The notes beneath the pieces are model-generated. The model was not told the DNA's origin. It saw only the letters and a program-made list of their open reading frames with translations, and did not search any database. The translations under genes were made by a program, and so were the position numbers. A stretch of 64,000 bases of DNA from JAZGER01 sp036480335 (GTDB lineage: Bacteria > Pseudomonadota > Gammaproteobacteria > DSM-19610), in contig JAZGGH010000004.1 in NCBI GenBank assembly GCA_036480335.1, positions 26,664 to 90,663 of the forward strand, given 5' to 3'. Positions 8,326 through 16,865 of the stretch are shown one piece after another (the first letter of the stretch is position 1; each line of letters starts with the position of its first letter).

Positions 8326-8553
8326 TCATTTTATGTATGAAGGTTTCACCATCAATTCCCTGCCCTGATCAAGCTGACTTTCACCCCTGGCCAATGTCTT
8401 GCACAATAAATCCAGTTTTGTTTCTTCCTGTTCTAACAAACGCGAAACCTGCCCTTATGGCATTACTGGCTGATGCAAGCGCCCAGATTTTACTCGTTGA
8501 ACTACAAAACTCTCAAAATGATCGCCCAAAGAAATGCTGGTATTTTTTGCCAT
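8326..8553 (-). pseudogene. frameshifted parD antitoxin remnant
   Basis: From an ATG at 8553 the minus strand encodes MAKNTSISLGDHFESFV followed by VQRVKSGR, the canonical ParD N-terminus. The frame then hits a stop, but one frame over it reads ASASNAIRAGFA, the expected continuation of ParD, and then the original frame resumes with LLEQEETKLDLL. This is explained by one base lost (TAT to TT after SGR) and one base gained (TTTGCG to TTTCGCG-like) about 37 bases later. The gene is therefore broken by two nearly compensating indels and a stop between them. Confidence 0.8.
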
Positions 8554-8622
8554 GACCTTACCTTTCATCGTGTCCCTTATTTAAGAGCACCAAGTTTTCG
8601 GCCTTTCATACCGCATATTGTG

Positions 8623-8677
8623 AATGACCATTGTATATAGTCATTAGCCTTGCTATGATGACCACATACAGTGGTCA
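8623..8677. promoter_or_regulatory. inverted repeats in the promoter of the Phd/VapC pair
   Basis: A perfect 7-bp inverted repeat TGACCAC-ATACA-GTGGTCA occupies 8659-8677, 19 bases before the antitoxin ATG. A related element, AATGAC and GTCATT with an 11-base spacer, lies at about 8623-8645. Both carry the TGAC/GTCA core, as expected for paired operators bound by a Phd-type antitoxin that represses its own operon. Binding is inferred. Confidence 0.6.
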
Positions 8678-8695
8678 TATGTAAAGGTGCTAATT

Positions 8696-8923
8696 ATGGA
8701 AAAAATTTCAAAAACTGAATTCAAAGCTCACGCTTTGGAAGTTCTGAGGGATATTGAACAAAGTGGTCACCCAAGAATTATAACAGATCGTGGCAGACCA
8801 ACCCTGGAAATCAGGAAACTAAGACAACAGAAGATAAAGCCTTTGGACTTATTGAAAGGGACTGTTATTAAGTATGAATCAGCAACTGCACCTGTCGCTG
8901 ATAATGACTGGGAAAACGCCTAG
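8696..8923 (+). CDS. Phd/YefM-family antitoxin
   Basis: 75 aa from the ATG at 8696, which has AAAGG 6 bases upstream; a GTG 9 bases earlier is less likely. The sequence ISKTEFKAHALEVLRDIEQS and the ITDRGRPTLEI segment is the Phd/YefM DNA-binding fold, followed by a flexible acidic tail (APVADNDWENA) that would cover the toxin active site. The stop TAG shares its last base with the toxin's GTG start, giving tight coupling. Confidence 0.85.
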   Translation: MEKISKTEFKAHALEVLRDIEQSGHPRIITDRGRPTLEIRKLRQQKIKPLDLLKGTVIKYESATAPVADNDWENA

Positions 8924-9321
8924 TGATTGTCATAGATACGCATGTATTGGTATGGTGGGTAAGTGGTGATAAGTCTTTATCGGCAACCGCAGCCAAACTA
9001 ATCAAAGATACTCTGGACAGCGGTAGCGAAGTGATTGCTTCCTCAATATCGGCATGGGAAATATCCATGTTAATAGAGAAAGGCCGCTTAATTCTTAGCA
9101 TGGACGTTGAGAGCTGGCTAGATGAAGTATCTCAGATAGACGGCGTTCGCTTTGTATCAGTCGATAACGAAATAGGGATTAAATCCGCCACATTACCCGG
9201 TGAATTCCATAAAGACCCAGCTGATCGAATGATTGTAGCAACCGCTCGAAAGCTTGCCATTCCGCTAGTCACCGCTGATAAAAAAATTAGAAACTATGAA
9301 CACGTCAAAACTGTTTGGTAA
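8923..9321 (+). CDS. vapC: VapC-type PIN-domain ribonuclease toxin
   Basis: 132 aa starting at GTG inside the antitoxin stop. The four acidic metal ligands of PIN domains are present: D5 in IVIDTHVLVWW, E46 in SAWEISML, D98/D101 in HKDPADRMIVATA and D119 in LVTADKKI. Members cleave RNA, often tRNA or the sarcin-ricin loop, when freed from the antitoxin. Pairing of a PIN toxin with a Phd-type antitoxin is common. The protein appears intact. Confidence 0.88.
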   Translation: MIVIDTHVLVWWVSGDKSLSATAAKLIKDTLDSGSEVIASSISAWEISMLIEKGRLILSMDVESWLDEVSQIDGVRFVSVDNEIGIKSATLPGEFHKDPADRMIVATARKLAIPLVTADKKIRNYEHVKTVW

Positions 9322-9423
9322 AGCCTGATATCCTCCACTGGAAAAGACAAGTAACTACTGTTTTTTAATAGCGATATATTTAAGACCGACGTCAGAAAAT
9401 AATTGATTTGGGGCTTATAATTT

Positions 9424-10320
9424 TCATTCAATTATCAAATTCTGATACAGCGCCATAATATAATCAGCCAGGCCTTTATCCGCCGCAAATATAATCCCCC
9501 GATGATTCATAAAGGTGGAATCCAGACGATTAAGCGCCATTGGCTCACCCAGGATATCAGTCGCTACGGCACCGGCTTCTCGGTAGATACACGCACTTGC
9601 GGCATAATCCCAGAGGCTGCCGCCATTGTTGCTATGGCGTGGGTATTTAAAATAGCAAATATGCGGTGACTCCAGAAGTGTACAGGCATTGAGCACCGCA
9701 CCATTTCTATAGTGAATTTCGCTGCCGTTAAATCCTGATGAGCTGGCAATTTTATTTAATCCTCTTTTGGTTTTTGTAAACCAGGGGTGGTCTTGAAAAC
9801 TAATGTCGGTGCGTAATATCAATGGATTATTTTTATTAACTTCGGCTATGCGCAGTGGCTGATTATTTTTAAACGCGCCCTGGCCAACTATACTTTGATA
9901 AAGCGTTTGCTCTACAGGATCATAAACAACACCGATTAGCGGTGTGCCATCATTTGCCACTAATGCGATGGAGACAGAGTAACCAGGAATATTCTGTGTA
10001 AAAGATAAGGTGCCATCCATGGGGTCAATCGACCAGAATGCAGGCGTATTTTTCCGTTCACCATTGTCGGGCAATTCTTCACTGAGAAAAGCCAGGTTGT
10101 ATTGTGCACAGCTGGGCTGCAATATCGCTAGAATGGCCGCTTGCGCTCTATGGTCTACTTCGGTAACGACCTGACCGGCTGTGCTCGTGTTTGTATTTTT
10201 ATTTTTATAGTGAACGGCCACATCACTTAGACGATAATTCTGGATAACTTCACCCGCAGCTAACGCCGCACTGACTGCGAGTTTGGATAATTGATTTAGC
10301 TCGGAGTGATTAAACGTCAC
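9424..10320 (-). CDS. inositol monophosphatase / CysQ-family phosphatase
   Basis: 298 aa from the GTG at 10320, which follows GGGG and lies 4 bases past the preceding stop; a GTG 36 bases upstream is inside that gene and has no binding site. Metal-binding motifs of the Li-sensitive phosphatase superfamily are complete: FLSEELP, WSIDPMDGTLSFT (D99, D102) and SLWDYAAS. Likely substrates are inositol phosphates or 3'-phosphoadenosine 5'-phosphate; the call to either is not possible from motifs. Its partner upstream is a small-molecule-kinase-like protein. Confidence 0.85.
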   Translation of the reverse strand: MTFNHSELNQLSKLAVSAALAAGEVIQNYRLSDVAVHYKNKNTNTSTAGQVVTEVDHRAQAAILAILQPSCAQYNLAFLSEELPDNGERKNTPAFWSIDPMDGTLSFTQNIPGYSVSIALVANDGTPLIGVVYDPVEQTLYQSIVGQGAFKNNQPLRIAEVNKNNPLILRTDISFQDHPWFTKTKRGLNKIASSSGFNGSEIHYRNGAVLNACTLLESPHICYFKYPRHSNNGGSLWDYAASACIYREAGAVATDILGEPMALNRLDSTFMNHRGIIFAADKGLADYIMALYQNLIIE

Positions 10321-10324
10321 ACGC

Positions 10325-11305
10325 CTACCCCGCTGATAACTGACTAATGACGTCACGGGCTAAACGTTCACTGTAGGCGTGGATTTTCCAATGACCAGGA
10401 CTCCAGCCTTTTAAAAATCGATAAAAATCCGTCCATGCCACGGGGTACAGCGCGCGCCAGTCAGCCTCGACCGCTGCACTATCAATCTGAGGATGATATT
10501 GCTTTAATGCTTGCGTCAGTGATTTAAAATAGCGGTTCAATAGTTCGTCTTCCAGGCGTTCACATTCATTTTCATTCAGACAACTGCTGATAAAATAGGC
10601 AACATCTTTCATGCCGCACCCCCCGCCTACATATTGAAAATCCACCGCTGCCACTTTTTTCCCTTGGTATGAAAAACAAAAGTTAGCCAACTTGGCATCA
10701 CCATGAACAAAGGTGAGATAACGCGCCTCATTCAGCATTTTATCAAGGGTTCCTGCCGCCTGTTTTAACTCCCCTTCTGCCATCGTTTTCAGTTCATCGG
10801 GCCGGGTACGTAAATGCCAGTAACTACCAATTTTCCACAGCCCTTCCGGTTTTTGTCCCATAAAAGTTGCATGAAAATATGCCAGCCAATGCAGGCAACT
10901 GTGCATATCTGCCATCGAGGCACGTGACTTACGCAGGGCAAAACCATTGCTGTCCAGATCTTCGAGCGCTATTAATACTTCATTACCCTGTTGTTCGAGC
11001 GCAAAACACGCCGGAATCCGGCAGTCATCTCCACACTGTTTCGCCCAATGTTGATACCAGTAGCTTTCGACACGATAAGAACGCAGCTTACGCTGGTGAG
11101 ATCGATCGGTATTCCAACCACGCGGGTGATGCTTTTTTTCAGGTGGGCAAACGTGTTTAATAATGGCACTTTGATGCTCTGAACCCCGCAGCTCATAGCG
11201 GTCAATACTGCCGTAGTCACTCCACAGACTCTGAATGGTTTCGGTTTTACAGGCTGAATTTGCACCGGTAGCGTGCAATAGGAAATTTTGTGTTTGTGTG
11301 TCCAT
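10325..11305 (-). CDS. aminoglycoside-phosphotransferase/choline-kinase-like protein
   Basis: 326 aa with the kinase-like catalytic loop HGDAKLANF (H201, D203, N208) and the metal-binding AAVDFQYVGGG (D222). The CGMKDVAYF segment that follows is typical of the EcKinase/DUF1679-like branch of the APH superfamily. It should phosphorylate a hydroxylated small molecule with ATP; the substrate is unknown. It is directly followed by the inositol-phosphatase-like gene, so the two might act on the same type of phosphorylated compound. Confidence 0.75.
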   Translation of the reverse strand: MDTQTQNFLLHATGANSACKTETIQSLWSDYGSIDRYELRGSEHQSAIIKHVCPPEKKHHPRGWNTDRSHQRKLRSYRVESYWYQHWAKQCGDDCRIPACFALEQQGNEVLIALEDLDSNGFALRKSRASMADMHSCLHWLAYFHATFMGQKPEGLWKIGSYWHLRTRPDELKTMAEGELKQAAGTLDKMLNEARYLTFVHGDAKLANFCFSYQGKKVAAVDFQYVGGGCGMKDVAYFISSCLNENECERLEDELLNRYFKSLTQALKQYHPQIDSAAVEADWRALYPVAWTDFYRFLKGWSPGHWKIHAYSERLARDVISQLSAG

Positions 11306-11348
11306 GAGGATTTATAGCACCGTCTTTTCACGAATTATATCATTGTAT

Positions 11349-12953
11349 TTATTCATCTGGTCTGATTTGGACTTCAACGTGATTAGCAAATCCGGCGCCA
11401 GCTTCTGTGTACACATTAAACACTGCAGTCGCTCCTGACTCTTGCAATGATTTTGCCTCATCTGGAAATCTTGCCGTTGCTGCAATGCGGCCAGAAAAGT
11501 GTATTTCCCGCAGTTGTTCCAGCGCATCCAGATTAGCCTGAAGATTTGGTAGTGCGAGCATCACGAGTTTGATACTTTGATTGTGTTCTATTTTATCCCA
11601 GAAATCCGCATCACTTGGATCACCGTGTAAAACATTACGCCCCATTGATTTATGCTTTTTGATCAAATCCGCATCAAAGTCAATGCCAACCACTGTTTCA
11701 CCATGGAATTCGCGCATTTTGTCATAAGCCCCACTTCCAACTCTGCCCATACCAAAGATGGCAATGGATGCCCCAAAGGTATCTAACAGCCTGTCATCTG
11801 GTAGTCTTTGTGTGCGTTGAAACCACATCCAGAATGCTCTGAACTGGCCATAAATTCTGTCATCAAAGCTGTTTAGTGGCGCGGCAATAATAAAGGAGAG
11901 GGAAAGTGCAATGGCTATGACCACCAGCCATTCAGGATCTAACCAGCCATTAGCGACACCAATTGCTGCTACGATCAGGCCAAATTCACTGTAGTTAGTC
12001 AGGTTCAATGTTGCCAGCAGTGAAGTTCGTGCACGTAGATTGAAGCGAGTCATTAGCGTAAAAAAGAGCGCAGATTTTATGAAGATAAAGGGGACGAGTA
12101 ATAGTCCGATAGTCAACGCTTCCAGTGAGAGTTGGCCTGACATACCGATGGTGAGAAAAAAGCCTACCAGGAACAGGTCTTTGAAGCCTAGCATGGATTT
12201 GGCCATTTCGTTTGCTTTAGGGTGAGTTGATATCAAAACACCCATAATAAGTGCGCCGAGATCATCCTTAACACCGCCCATTTCAAAGAGTTCGGCACCC
12301 CCTAGCGCCAGAACCAGGCCATAAAGAATCAACAGTTCACCATGCCCCGTTTTTTGTAACAGATAGTGAAACACGGGGCGTAGCGGAATGAGTAAGAATA
12401 ACAATAGTGCCCAGGGCGAGGGAATCTTGCCTGTTGATGCCGCAAGAAAGATAACTGCTGCGAGATCCTGCATAATCAGGATGCCGATAGCGATCCGTCC
12501 ATGCAGGGATTTCATCTCTCCTTTGTCCTCCAGTGACTTGACGACAAAAACAGTGCTGGAGAAGCTCAATGCAAAGGCCAGCATCAATGAAAGTTTAAGG
12601 TCGAGGCCAGAGAAGAGTGGCGCATTCAATAAGGCTAAACAAAATATAGCCGCCCCAAAGAATGCGATAATTGTGGCGATATGCAGTGCGGTTACCGACC
12701 ATACCTGGGGTCTGATTAATACTTGTAAATTTAACTTCAGGCCAACGGTAAATAACAGCAGTGTGATCCCCAGATCGGCAAGCTTTTGCAACGTTTCTCC
12801 ACTTGAAAAACCCAGGTAGTTGAGAGCAAAGCCGGTCGCAAGAAAGCCGACCAACGGAGGCAGGCTAATCAGTCTTGCCAGAAAGCCCAGAATAAAAGCC
12901 AGCGTTATCCAGGTTACATCACCTAGCGCAATTGCGACCCATTGAAAGTCCAT
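11349..12953 (-). CDS. Kef-type K+/H+ (cation:proton) antiporter with TrkA-N domain
   Basis: 534 aa. The first 390 residues form a CPA2 antiporter membrane domain with about twelve segments (FLATGFALNYLGFSSG, LLLFTVGLKLN, LSFSSTVFVVKSLEDKGE). The last 140 residues are a Rossmann RCK/TrkA-N domain with IFGMGRVGSGAY as the dinucleotide loop and GDPSDADFW after it. This is the layout of KefB/KefC/YbaL proteins in the inner membrane, which exchange K+ or Na+ for protons and are gated by ligands on the RCK domain. No separate KefF/KefG regulator lies next to it. Confidence 0.88.
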   Translation of the reverse strand: MDFQWVAIALGDVTWITLAFILGFLARLISLPPLVGFLATGFALNYLGFSSGETLQKLADLGITLLLFTVGLKLNLQVLIRPQVWSVTALHIATIIAFFGAAIFCLALLNAPLFSGLDLKLSLMLAFALSFSSTVFVVKSLEDKGEMKSLHGRIAIGILIMQDLAAVIFLAASTGKIPSPWALLLFLLIPLRPVFHYLLQKTGHGELLILYGLVLALGGAELFEMGGVKDDLGALIMGVLISTHPKANEMAKSMLGFKDLFLVGFFLTIGMSGQLSLEALTIGLLLVPFIFIKSALFFTLMTRFNLRARTSLLATLNLTNYSEFGLIVAAIGVANGWLDPEWLVVIAIALSLSFIIAAPLNSFDDRIYGQFRAFWMWFQRTQRLPDDRLLDTFGASIAIFGMGRVGSGAYDKMREFHGETVVGIDFDADLIKKHKSMGRNVLHGDPSDADFWDKIEHNQSIKLVMLALPNLQANLDALEQLREIHFSGRIAATARFPDEAKSLQESGATAVFNVYTEAGAGFANHVEVQIRPDE

Positions 12954-13080
12954 TGAAGCACTAATCCTCAGTCTTACTCAGGGAGTCCAATTTACCATAA
13001 AGTTCCGTGAATTATGCCTATCAAACGGGTAGGTAAATAATTTCTTTCACGGAGGAACGACAAATCGGTTTATCGCGACA

Positions 13081-14409
13081 TTATGTCGCAGTTGGCAGTG
13101 AGATATCGATTTTCAACCCACCCAGGTCTGCCGATGTTGAAAAACGAATGGCACCGCCATATTGGTTAATAATATCCTGAACGATTGAGAGGCCGAGTCC
13201 ATGCCCCTGTATCGATTCGTCGTAGCGACTACCACGCATAGTTAGACTATCCTGAACCGAAGCAGGTATGCCAGGGCCATCATCTTCAATGCTTATATTC
13301 AATTCACTATTCAGGGCTACCGTCAGGCGGACCTGTCGTTTTGCCCATTTGCTGGCGTTATCCAGAAGATTGCCGAGTAATTCCAGCATGTCTTCCCGAT
13401 CACCGAAACGTATCTTGTCCTGTTTGAGAATGCTGGTGTACTGCAGGTGCTTGTCTGCATATAATTTTTTCAGTAGCCCTACCATGTCAGGTATTTCATT
13501 GTTTAAATGAAATACCTGACCTGCAGAAATCGAGCCTGCCAAACGCGCACGTTTTAATTCACGATTAATAATGGATTGAATCATGGAGACTGATGAACAA
13601 GCCTGTTGCTGGCTTTCAGAGTCAAGCCCATTGTTTTCATCTTCCACGAGCTGTGTTAGCAATGCCAGTGGTGTTTTCAATGCATGCGCAAGGTTACCCA
13701 GTGCATTCCTGGAACGCACCAGGCGTTGCTGCATCACATTAGCCATACGGTTTATTTCGTTTGAAAGCGGTTTAACTTCTATCGGAATGTCCTCGGGCAG
13801 TTGTCCAATATCACCCCTTTCAAGCTGCCGGCAGGCCTGTTCCATTCTTTCAAGTGGTTTCAGGCTGTAGCGTATAATCTGTCGCTGAGTGATAACCAGA
13901 AGTGCGAATAATGCCAAAGTGAGTAAACCAAAGCGTAACCGAAAACGGTTGATGTGTTGATCCAGTGTTGTCAGCTCCTCGGCGATGACAACACTGATCG
14001 GTCGGCCATCTTTTTCATAATGCGCTACCCAGGCGAGTAATTTTTGGCCAAATGGTCCTGAGTGATAAAGCAGGGATTTATGTGGCTGGTCTTTGACTGA
14101 TAAGTTAAGACTTTCATCACCCAGCGAGCGAGATTTAAACGTGCTGTCTTCTGTCTGGATTAAATAATAGTGACCGGAATTAAGCCGTAAATATATCGGC
14201 GCTATATACTCAGGTTCCAGTTCAACTAATCCTGAATCCTCAAAGTGAATACCACTAATCAAAGCTTCAGCATCATGTTCAAGGCGCGTAGCGATGTATT
14301 CCTCGGTAAAAACCACAGGTGCGCGACTGGTTACCAACCAGTGCGCACTCACTAATAACACAACACTTCCGAGCAACCACAGAGACAGACGTGTCTGAAT
14401 AGAAGTCAT
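13081..14409 (-). CDS. phoQ: PhoQ-like sensor histidine kinase
   Basis: 442 aa. Two membrane segments (about 9-26 and 160-177) bracket a 130-residue periplasmic sensor. A HAMP linker follows, then the H-box LAHALKTPLALL (phospho-acceptor H242), the N-box LLGNLLDNASKWAK, G1 DDGPGIP and G2 GHGLGLSIV. The ALGNLAHALKTPL H-box and length are those of PhoQ-type kinases, which sense Mg2+, acidity or cationic peptides. The periplasmic domain lacks an obvious long acidic patch, so the stimulus may differ. Its start overlaps the regulator gene by 4 bases (ATGA). Confidence 0.85.
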   Translation of the reverse strand: MTSIQTRLSLWLLGSVVLLVSAHWLVTSRAPVVFTEEYIATRLEHDAEALISGIHFEDSGLVELEPEYIAPIYLRLNSGHYYLIQTEDSTFKSRSLGDESLNLSVKDQPHKSLLYHSGPFGQKLLAWVAHYEKDGRPISVVIAEELTTLDQHINRFRLRFGLLTLALFALLVITQRQIIRYSLKPLERMEQACRQLERGDIGQLPEDIPIEVKPLSNEINRMANVMQQRLVRSRNALGNLAHALKTPLALLTQLVEDENNGLDSESQQQACSSVSMIQSIINRELKRARLAGSISAGQVFHLNNEIPDMVGLLKKLYADKHLQYTSILKQDKIRFGDREDMLELLGNLLDNASKWAKRQVRLTVALNSELNISIEDDGPGIPASVQDSLTMRGSRYDESIQGHGLGLSIVQDIINQYGGAIRFSTSADLGGLKIDISLPTAT

Positions 14410-15074
14410 GGACAGGGATCTCCGAAAATATAGCCTTGTCCCCGTTTTGTCCTGATCAGATCTTTACCCAGTTTATTTCGTAGATGCGTCACGTAGACTT
14501 CGATGACATTGCTATCACGATCATCATCATATTCATAAATATGTTCGGTTATACGTGATTTGGAAAGTATTTTTCCGGGATGTTGCATAAAATAGCGTAA
14601 CAGCCTGAATTCGGTACCTGTCAGTTCAATAGTCGAACCATCGGGGCTGGAACAACGTTGCCGTTCTTCATCAAGAATCAGACCACATACTGTGAGTAAC
14701 CCCATGTCCTGCCTGGTACTCCTCCTGATCACGGCATGCAGGCGCACAATCAGCTCTTCTATATGAAAAGGTTTAGCCATGTAGTCATCTGCCCCTGCCC
14801 TGAAGCCATCAACTTTTTCCTGCCATGTGTCACGTGCCGTAAGAATAATAACAGGAGCCTGGATAGATGCTTTGCGCCAGTTTTTCAACACCTCAAGCCC
14901 CGGGCGCTCTGGAAGCCCCAGGTCAAGAATAACCGCATCATAGGGCTCTTCCATTCCAAGGTGTTCGCCATCGATACCGTTCCTGGCGATGTCCACAGCA
15001 AAGCCCTCACTTCGTAAATGTTTTTTCACAGCATGAGCGAGTGGCGCATCATCTTCCACGATCAGAATACGCAA
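14406..15074 (-). CDS. phoP: PhoP-like OmpR-family response regulator
   Basis: 222 aa when started at the TTG at 15074, which is preceded by GAGGG at good distance and gives MRILIVEDDAPL; a longer frame to 15119 adds 15 residues foreign to the family. Receiver: D8/D9, phospho-acceptor D51 in VILDLGLPERPG, T79, K101. Winged helix: TGTEFRLLRYFMQHPGKI, then VYVTHLRNKLG and a final RTKRGQGYIF. Phosphorylated by the kinase gene that overlaps its 3' end. In related bacteria PhoP controls envelope and LPS modification genes. Confidence 0.87.
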   Translation of the reverse strand: MRILIVEDDAPLAHAVKKHLRSEGFAVDIARNGIDGEHLGMEEPYDAVILDLGLPERPGLEVLKNWRKASIQAPVIILTARDTWQEKVDGFRAGADDYMAKPFHIEELIVRLHAVIRRSTRQDMGLLTVCGLILDEERQRCSSPDGSTIELTGTEFRLLRYFMQHPGKILSKSRITEHIYEYDDDRDSNVIEVYVTHLRNKLGKDLIRTKRGQGYIFGDPCP

Positions 15075-15194
15075 TTTATTTCCCTCAATATGTAATACAA
15101 CGGTACAGTGGCGATCCAAACCCGCAGGGCAATCGTACCACCACTACTATATATTCAGTATCTCGACGGCAGTTTGAAAGGATTACTGAACAGA

Positions 15195-15214
15195 AAGTAT
15201 AGAAGTCTATACTT
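15195..15214. promoter_or_regulatory. perfect inverted repeat upstream of phoP
   Basis: AAGTATAGA-AG-TCTATACTT: 9-bp arms around a 2-base spacer, about 120 bases upstream of the phoP TTG. This dyad is unlike the direct-repeat PhoP box, so another dimeric regulator, or a short hairpin, is more likely. Confidence 0.45.
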
Positions 15215-15280
15215 GTATGATGCAGAGGTATCTCTGAAGGTCAACATTCTCATGTTGGTTAACGAGGCTAATACCGTATT

Positions 15281-15311
15281 ACCGGGTGAATGAGCAACTC
15301 ATCCCCCGGGT
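15281..15311 (-). terminator. imperfect GC-rich hairpin after the 94-aa gene
   Basis: On the minus strand a 14-position stem with two mismatches (outer arms ACC and GGT, inner GATGAG and CTCATT) closes a TTG loop about 65 bases past the stop at 15377. No T-tract follows, so termination would be weak or Rho-assisted. Confidence 0.35.
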
Positions 15312-15376
15312 GGAATTAACCGCCAGATTATTCGCCGATGACGGCGTACGGTCTGACCCAAAAATTTATGCAAAAA

Positions 15377-15661
15377 TCAGCCCTTCATCCAGCCTTCAAG
15401 TGCATCGATAACTGCCCTTGCCTGTGCTTCGCTGGAGATATTGAACTTGGATTTTTGCATGTATTCACCATTGCGTTTCTGGTAGCGACGAATGGTGTAT
15501 TTATCCGGACCATAGTCTTCTTTTTTACGGTCGTAATCCTGATAACGGTAGATGATTGTTGACCAGGCGCCTTTTGTCAGGACTTTTTTGTCCAGTTCCT
15601 TAACCGTTATCTGGCCTTCATCTTCGTATTGTACTGTCAGATCTTCAATGTCAGACGCCAT
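15377..15661 (-). CDS. small conserved-looking protein of unknown function
   Basis: 94 aa, soluble, charged, with alternating beta-like segments: QITVKELDKKVLTKGAW, IIYRYQDYDRKKEDYG, KYTIRRYQKRNGEYMQKS and a final helix EAQARAVIDALEGW. The strand-strand-helix ending resembles the nucleic-acid-binding PC4/Sub1-like fold, but this is only an impression. It is preceded by rnd with a 23-base gap, so it is probably translated from the same transcript. No catalytic residues suggest an enzyme. Confidence 0.65.
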   Translation of the reverse strand: MASDIEDLTVQYEDEGQITVKELDKKVLTKGAWSTIIYRYQDYDRKKEDYGPDKYTIRRYQKRNGEYMQKSKFNISSEAQARAVIDALEGWMKG

Positions 15662-15684
15662 AATTTACCTCTTTATTTATTTCA

Positions 15685-16860
15685 TTAAATTCCATCAATT
15701 TTCAATTGATGCTTCTGGATTGAAAGGCTACGCTGTCCTTCAAGCATAGCCAGCAGTTCTTTTCCGGCAACTTCGTATCGCCACCCCTGCATAACCGGGA
15801 CATCGCGGTTACCCGCTACCAGGCCCAGCAAATGTTTTCTGGTTGCGATTGAAACGGGATTTAACTGATGTTGTTCTGCCAGTAGCCCTAATTGCGCCAT
15901 CAGAATATCTGCCTGTGCTTCCTGATTTGCAGATGTCTTTACAGGTCTTTTTACGTCAGGTAGCGATTCAGGTTTGTCATTAATGGCTTGTGCTACCAGC
16001 GCCAATAAATATTCGCCGTGTTTTTTTACGGTGGCATCGGGAAACTGGCGTATGGATGACAGGGCTTTAATAGAGTCTGGCAACTGTTTGGCTATATCCA
16101 TCATGACATCATCGCGCATGATCCAGTTACGCGGACGGTCACTCTTCTGCGCAGTTTGTTCGCGCCATTTTGCCAGTTGCTGCAACACTGTCAGCTTGCC
16201 ACCTTTCAATCGGTTAGCTGCGCGAACTCTCATCCAGGCTTTTTCTGGATCATTACTGTATCGCGTTTCTGCTTCGTATTCTGCAAATTCCGTTTTCAAC
16301 CAGTCGAGTCGATTACGTGAGCTAAGCTGCTGATGCATATCAAGATAAACGGCTGACAGGTACCTGACATCATCCAGTGCATAGTCGATTTGTTTCTGGT
16401 TCAATGGCCGCAGTGACCAGTCAGTACGTGAATAAGCTTTCTCCAACGATGTGCCAGTCATTTCGGTCACTAATGCAGCATAGCCCATCTGTTCACGCAT
16501 ACCCAGTAGAGGTGCGGCAATCTGCGTATCAAATATGGGCGCAGGTACGGCACCACTCAAATAATACAGAATCTCCTGATCCTGACTGCAGGCATGGAAA
16601 ACTTTGAGAACATCTTTACAGCTAAAGACATCAAGCAAGGGATTCAGATCATTCAGGGCGATGGGATCAATACAGGCTAGTGCACCCTGCGGTGATGCAA
16701 CCTGGATCAGACAAAGTATTGGATAGTAGGTTTTTTCGCGCAGAAACTCGGTATCAACCGCGATCCAGGGGGCCTGCATCAGTTGTTTTGAAAAAGCAGC
16801 CAGCGCTTCAGGGGTATCAATATAAAGTGGCTTGTTAAACTCGGGCAAGGTTGTTGACAT
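15685..16860 (-). CDS. rnd: ribonuclease D
   Basis: 391 aa, close to the usual length. The DEDD exonuclease residues appear as VDTEFLREKTYYP at the start, FHACSQDQEIL in the middle and DYALDDVRYL further on. HRDC-type helical domains follow (VLQQLAKWREQTAQK segment around residue 225). RNase D trims the 3' ends of tRNA precursors and other small RNAs; the gene sits close to four tRNA genes, though that is not needed for function. It starts 5 bases after the stop of the 233-aa gene, so the two form an operon. Confidence 0.9.
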   Translation of the reverse strand: MSTTLPEFNKPLYIDTPEALAAFSKQLMQAPWIAVDTEFLREKTYYPILCLIQVASPQGALACIDPIALNDLNPLLDVFSCKDVLKVFHACSQDQEILYYLSGAVPAPIFDTQIAAPLLGMREQMGYAALVTEMTGTSLEKAYSRTDWSLRPLNQKQIDYALDDVRYLSAVYLDMHQQLSSRNRLDWLKTEFAEYEAETRYSNDPEKAWMRVRAANRLKGGKLTVLQQLAKWREQTAQKSDRPRNWIMRDDVMMDIAKQLPDSIKALSSIRQFPDATVKKHGEYLLALVAQAINDKPESLPDVKRPVKTSANQEAQADILMAQLGLLAEQHQLNPVSIATRKHLLGLVAGNRDVPVMQGWRYEVAGKELLAMLEGQRSLSIQKHQLKIDGI

Positions 16861-16865
16861 TACAA

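Larger units (their letters stand above)
15075..15376. other. intergenic region upstream of phoP
   Basis: 302 bases without a supported gene. It holds the phoP ribosome binding site (GAGGG), a perfect 9-bp inverted repeat at 15195-15214, and an imperfect 14-position hairpin at 15281-15311 that may end transcription of the gene finishing at 15377. No clear sigma-70 promoter could be assigned by eye. Confidence 0.5.

Noticed and set aside
15108..15293. 61-codon plus-strand frame upstream of phoP
   Set aside because: No good RBS, no recognisable domain, and it covers the phoP regulatory region with its dyad.
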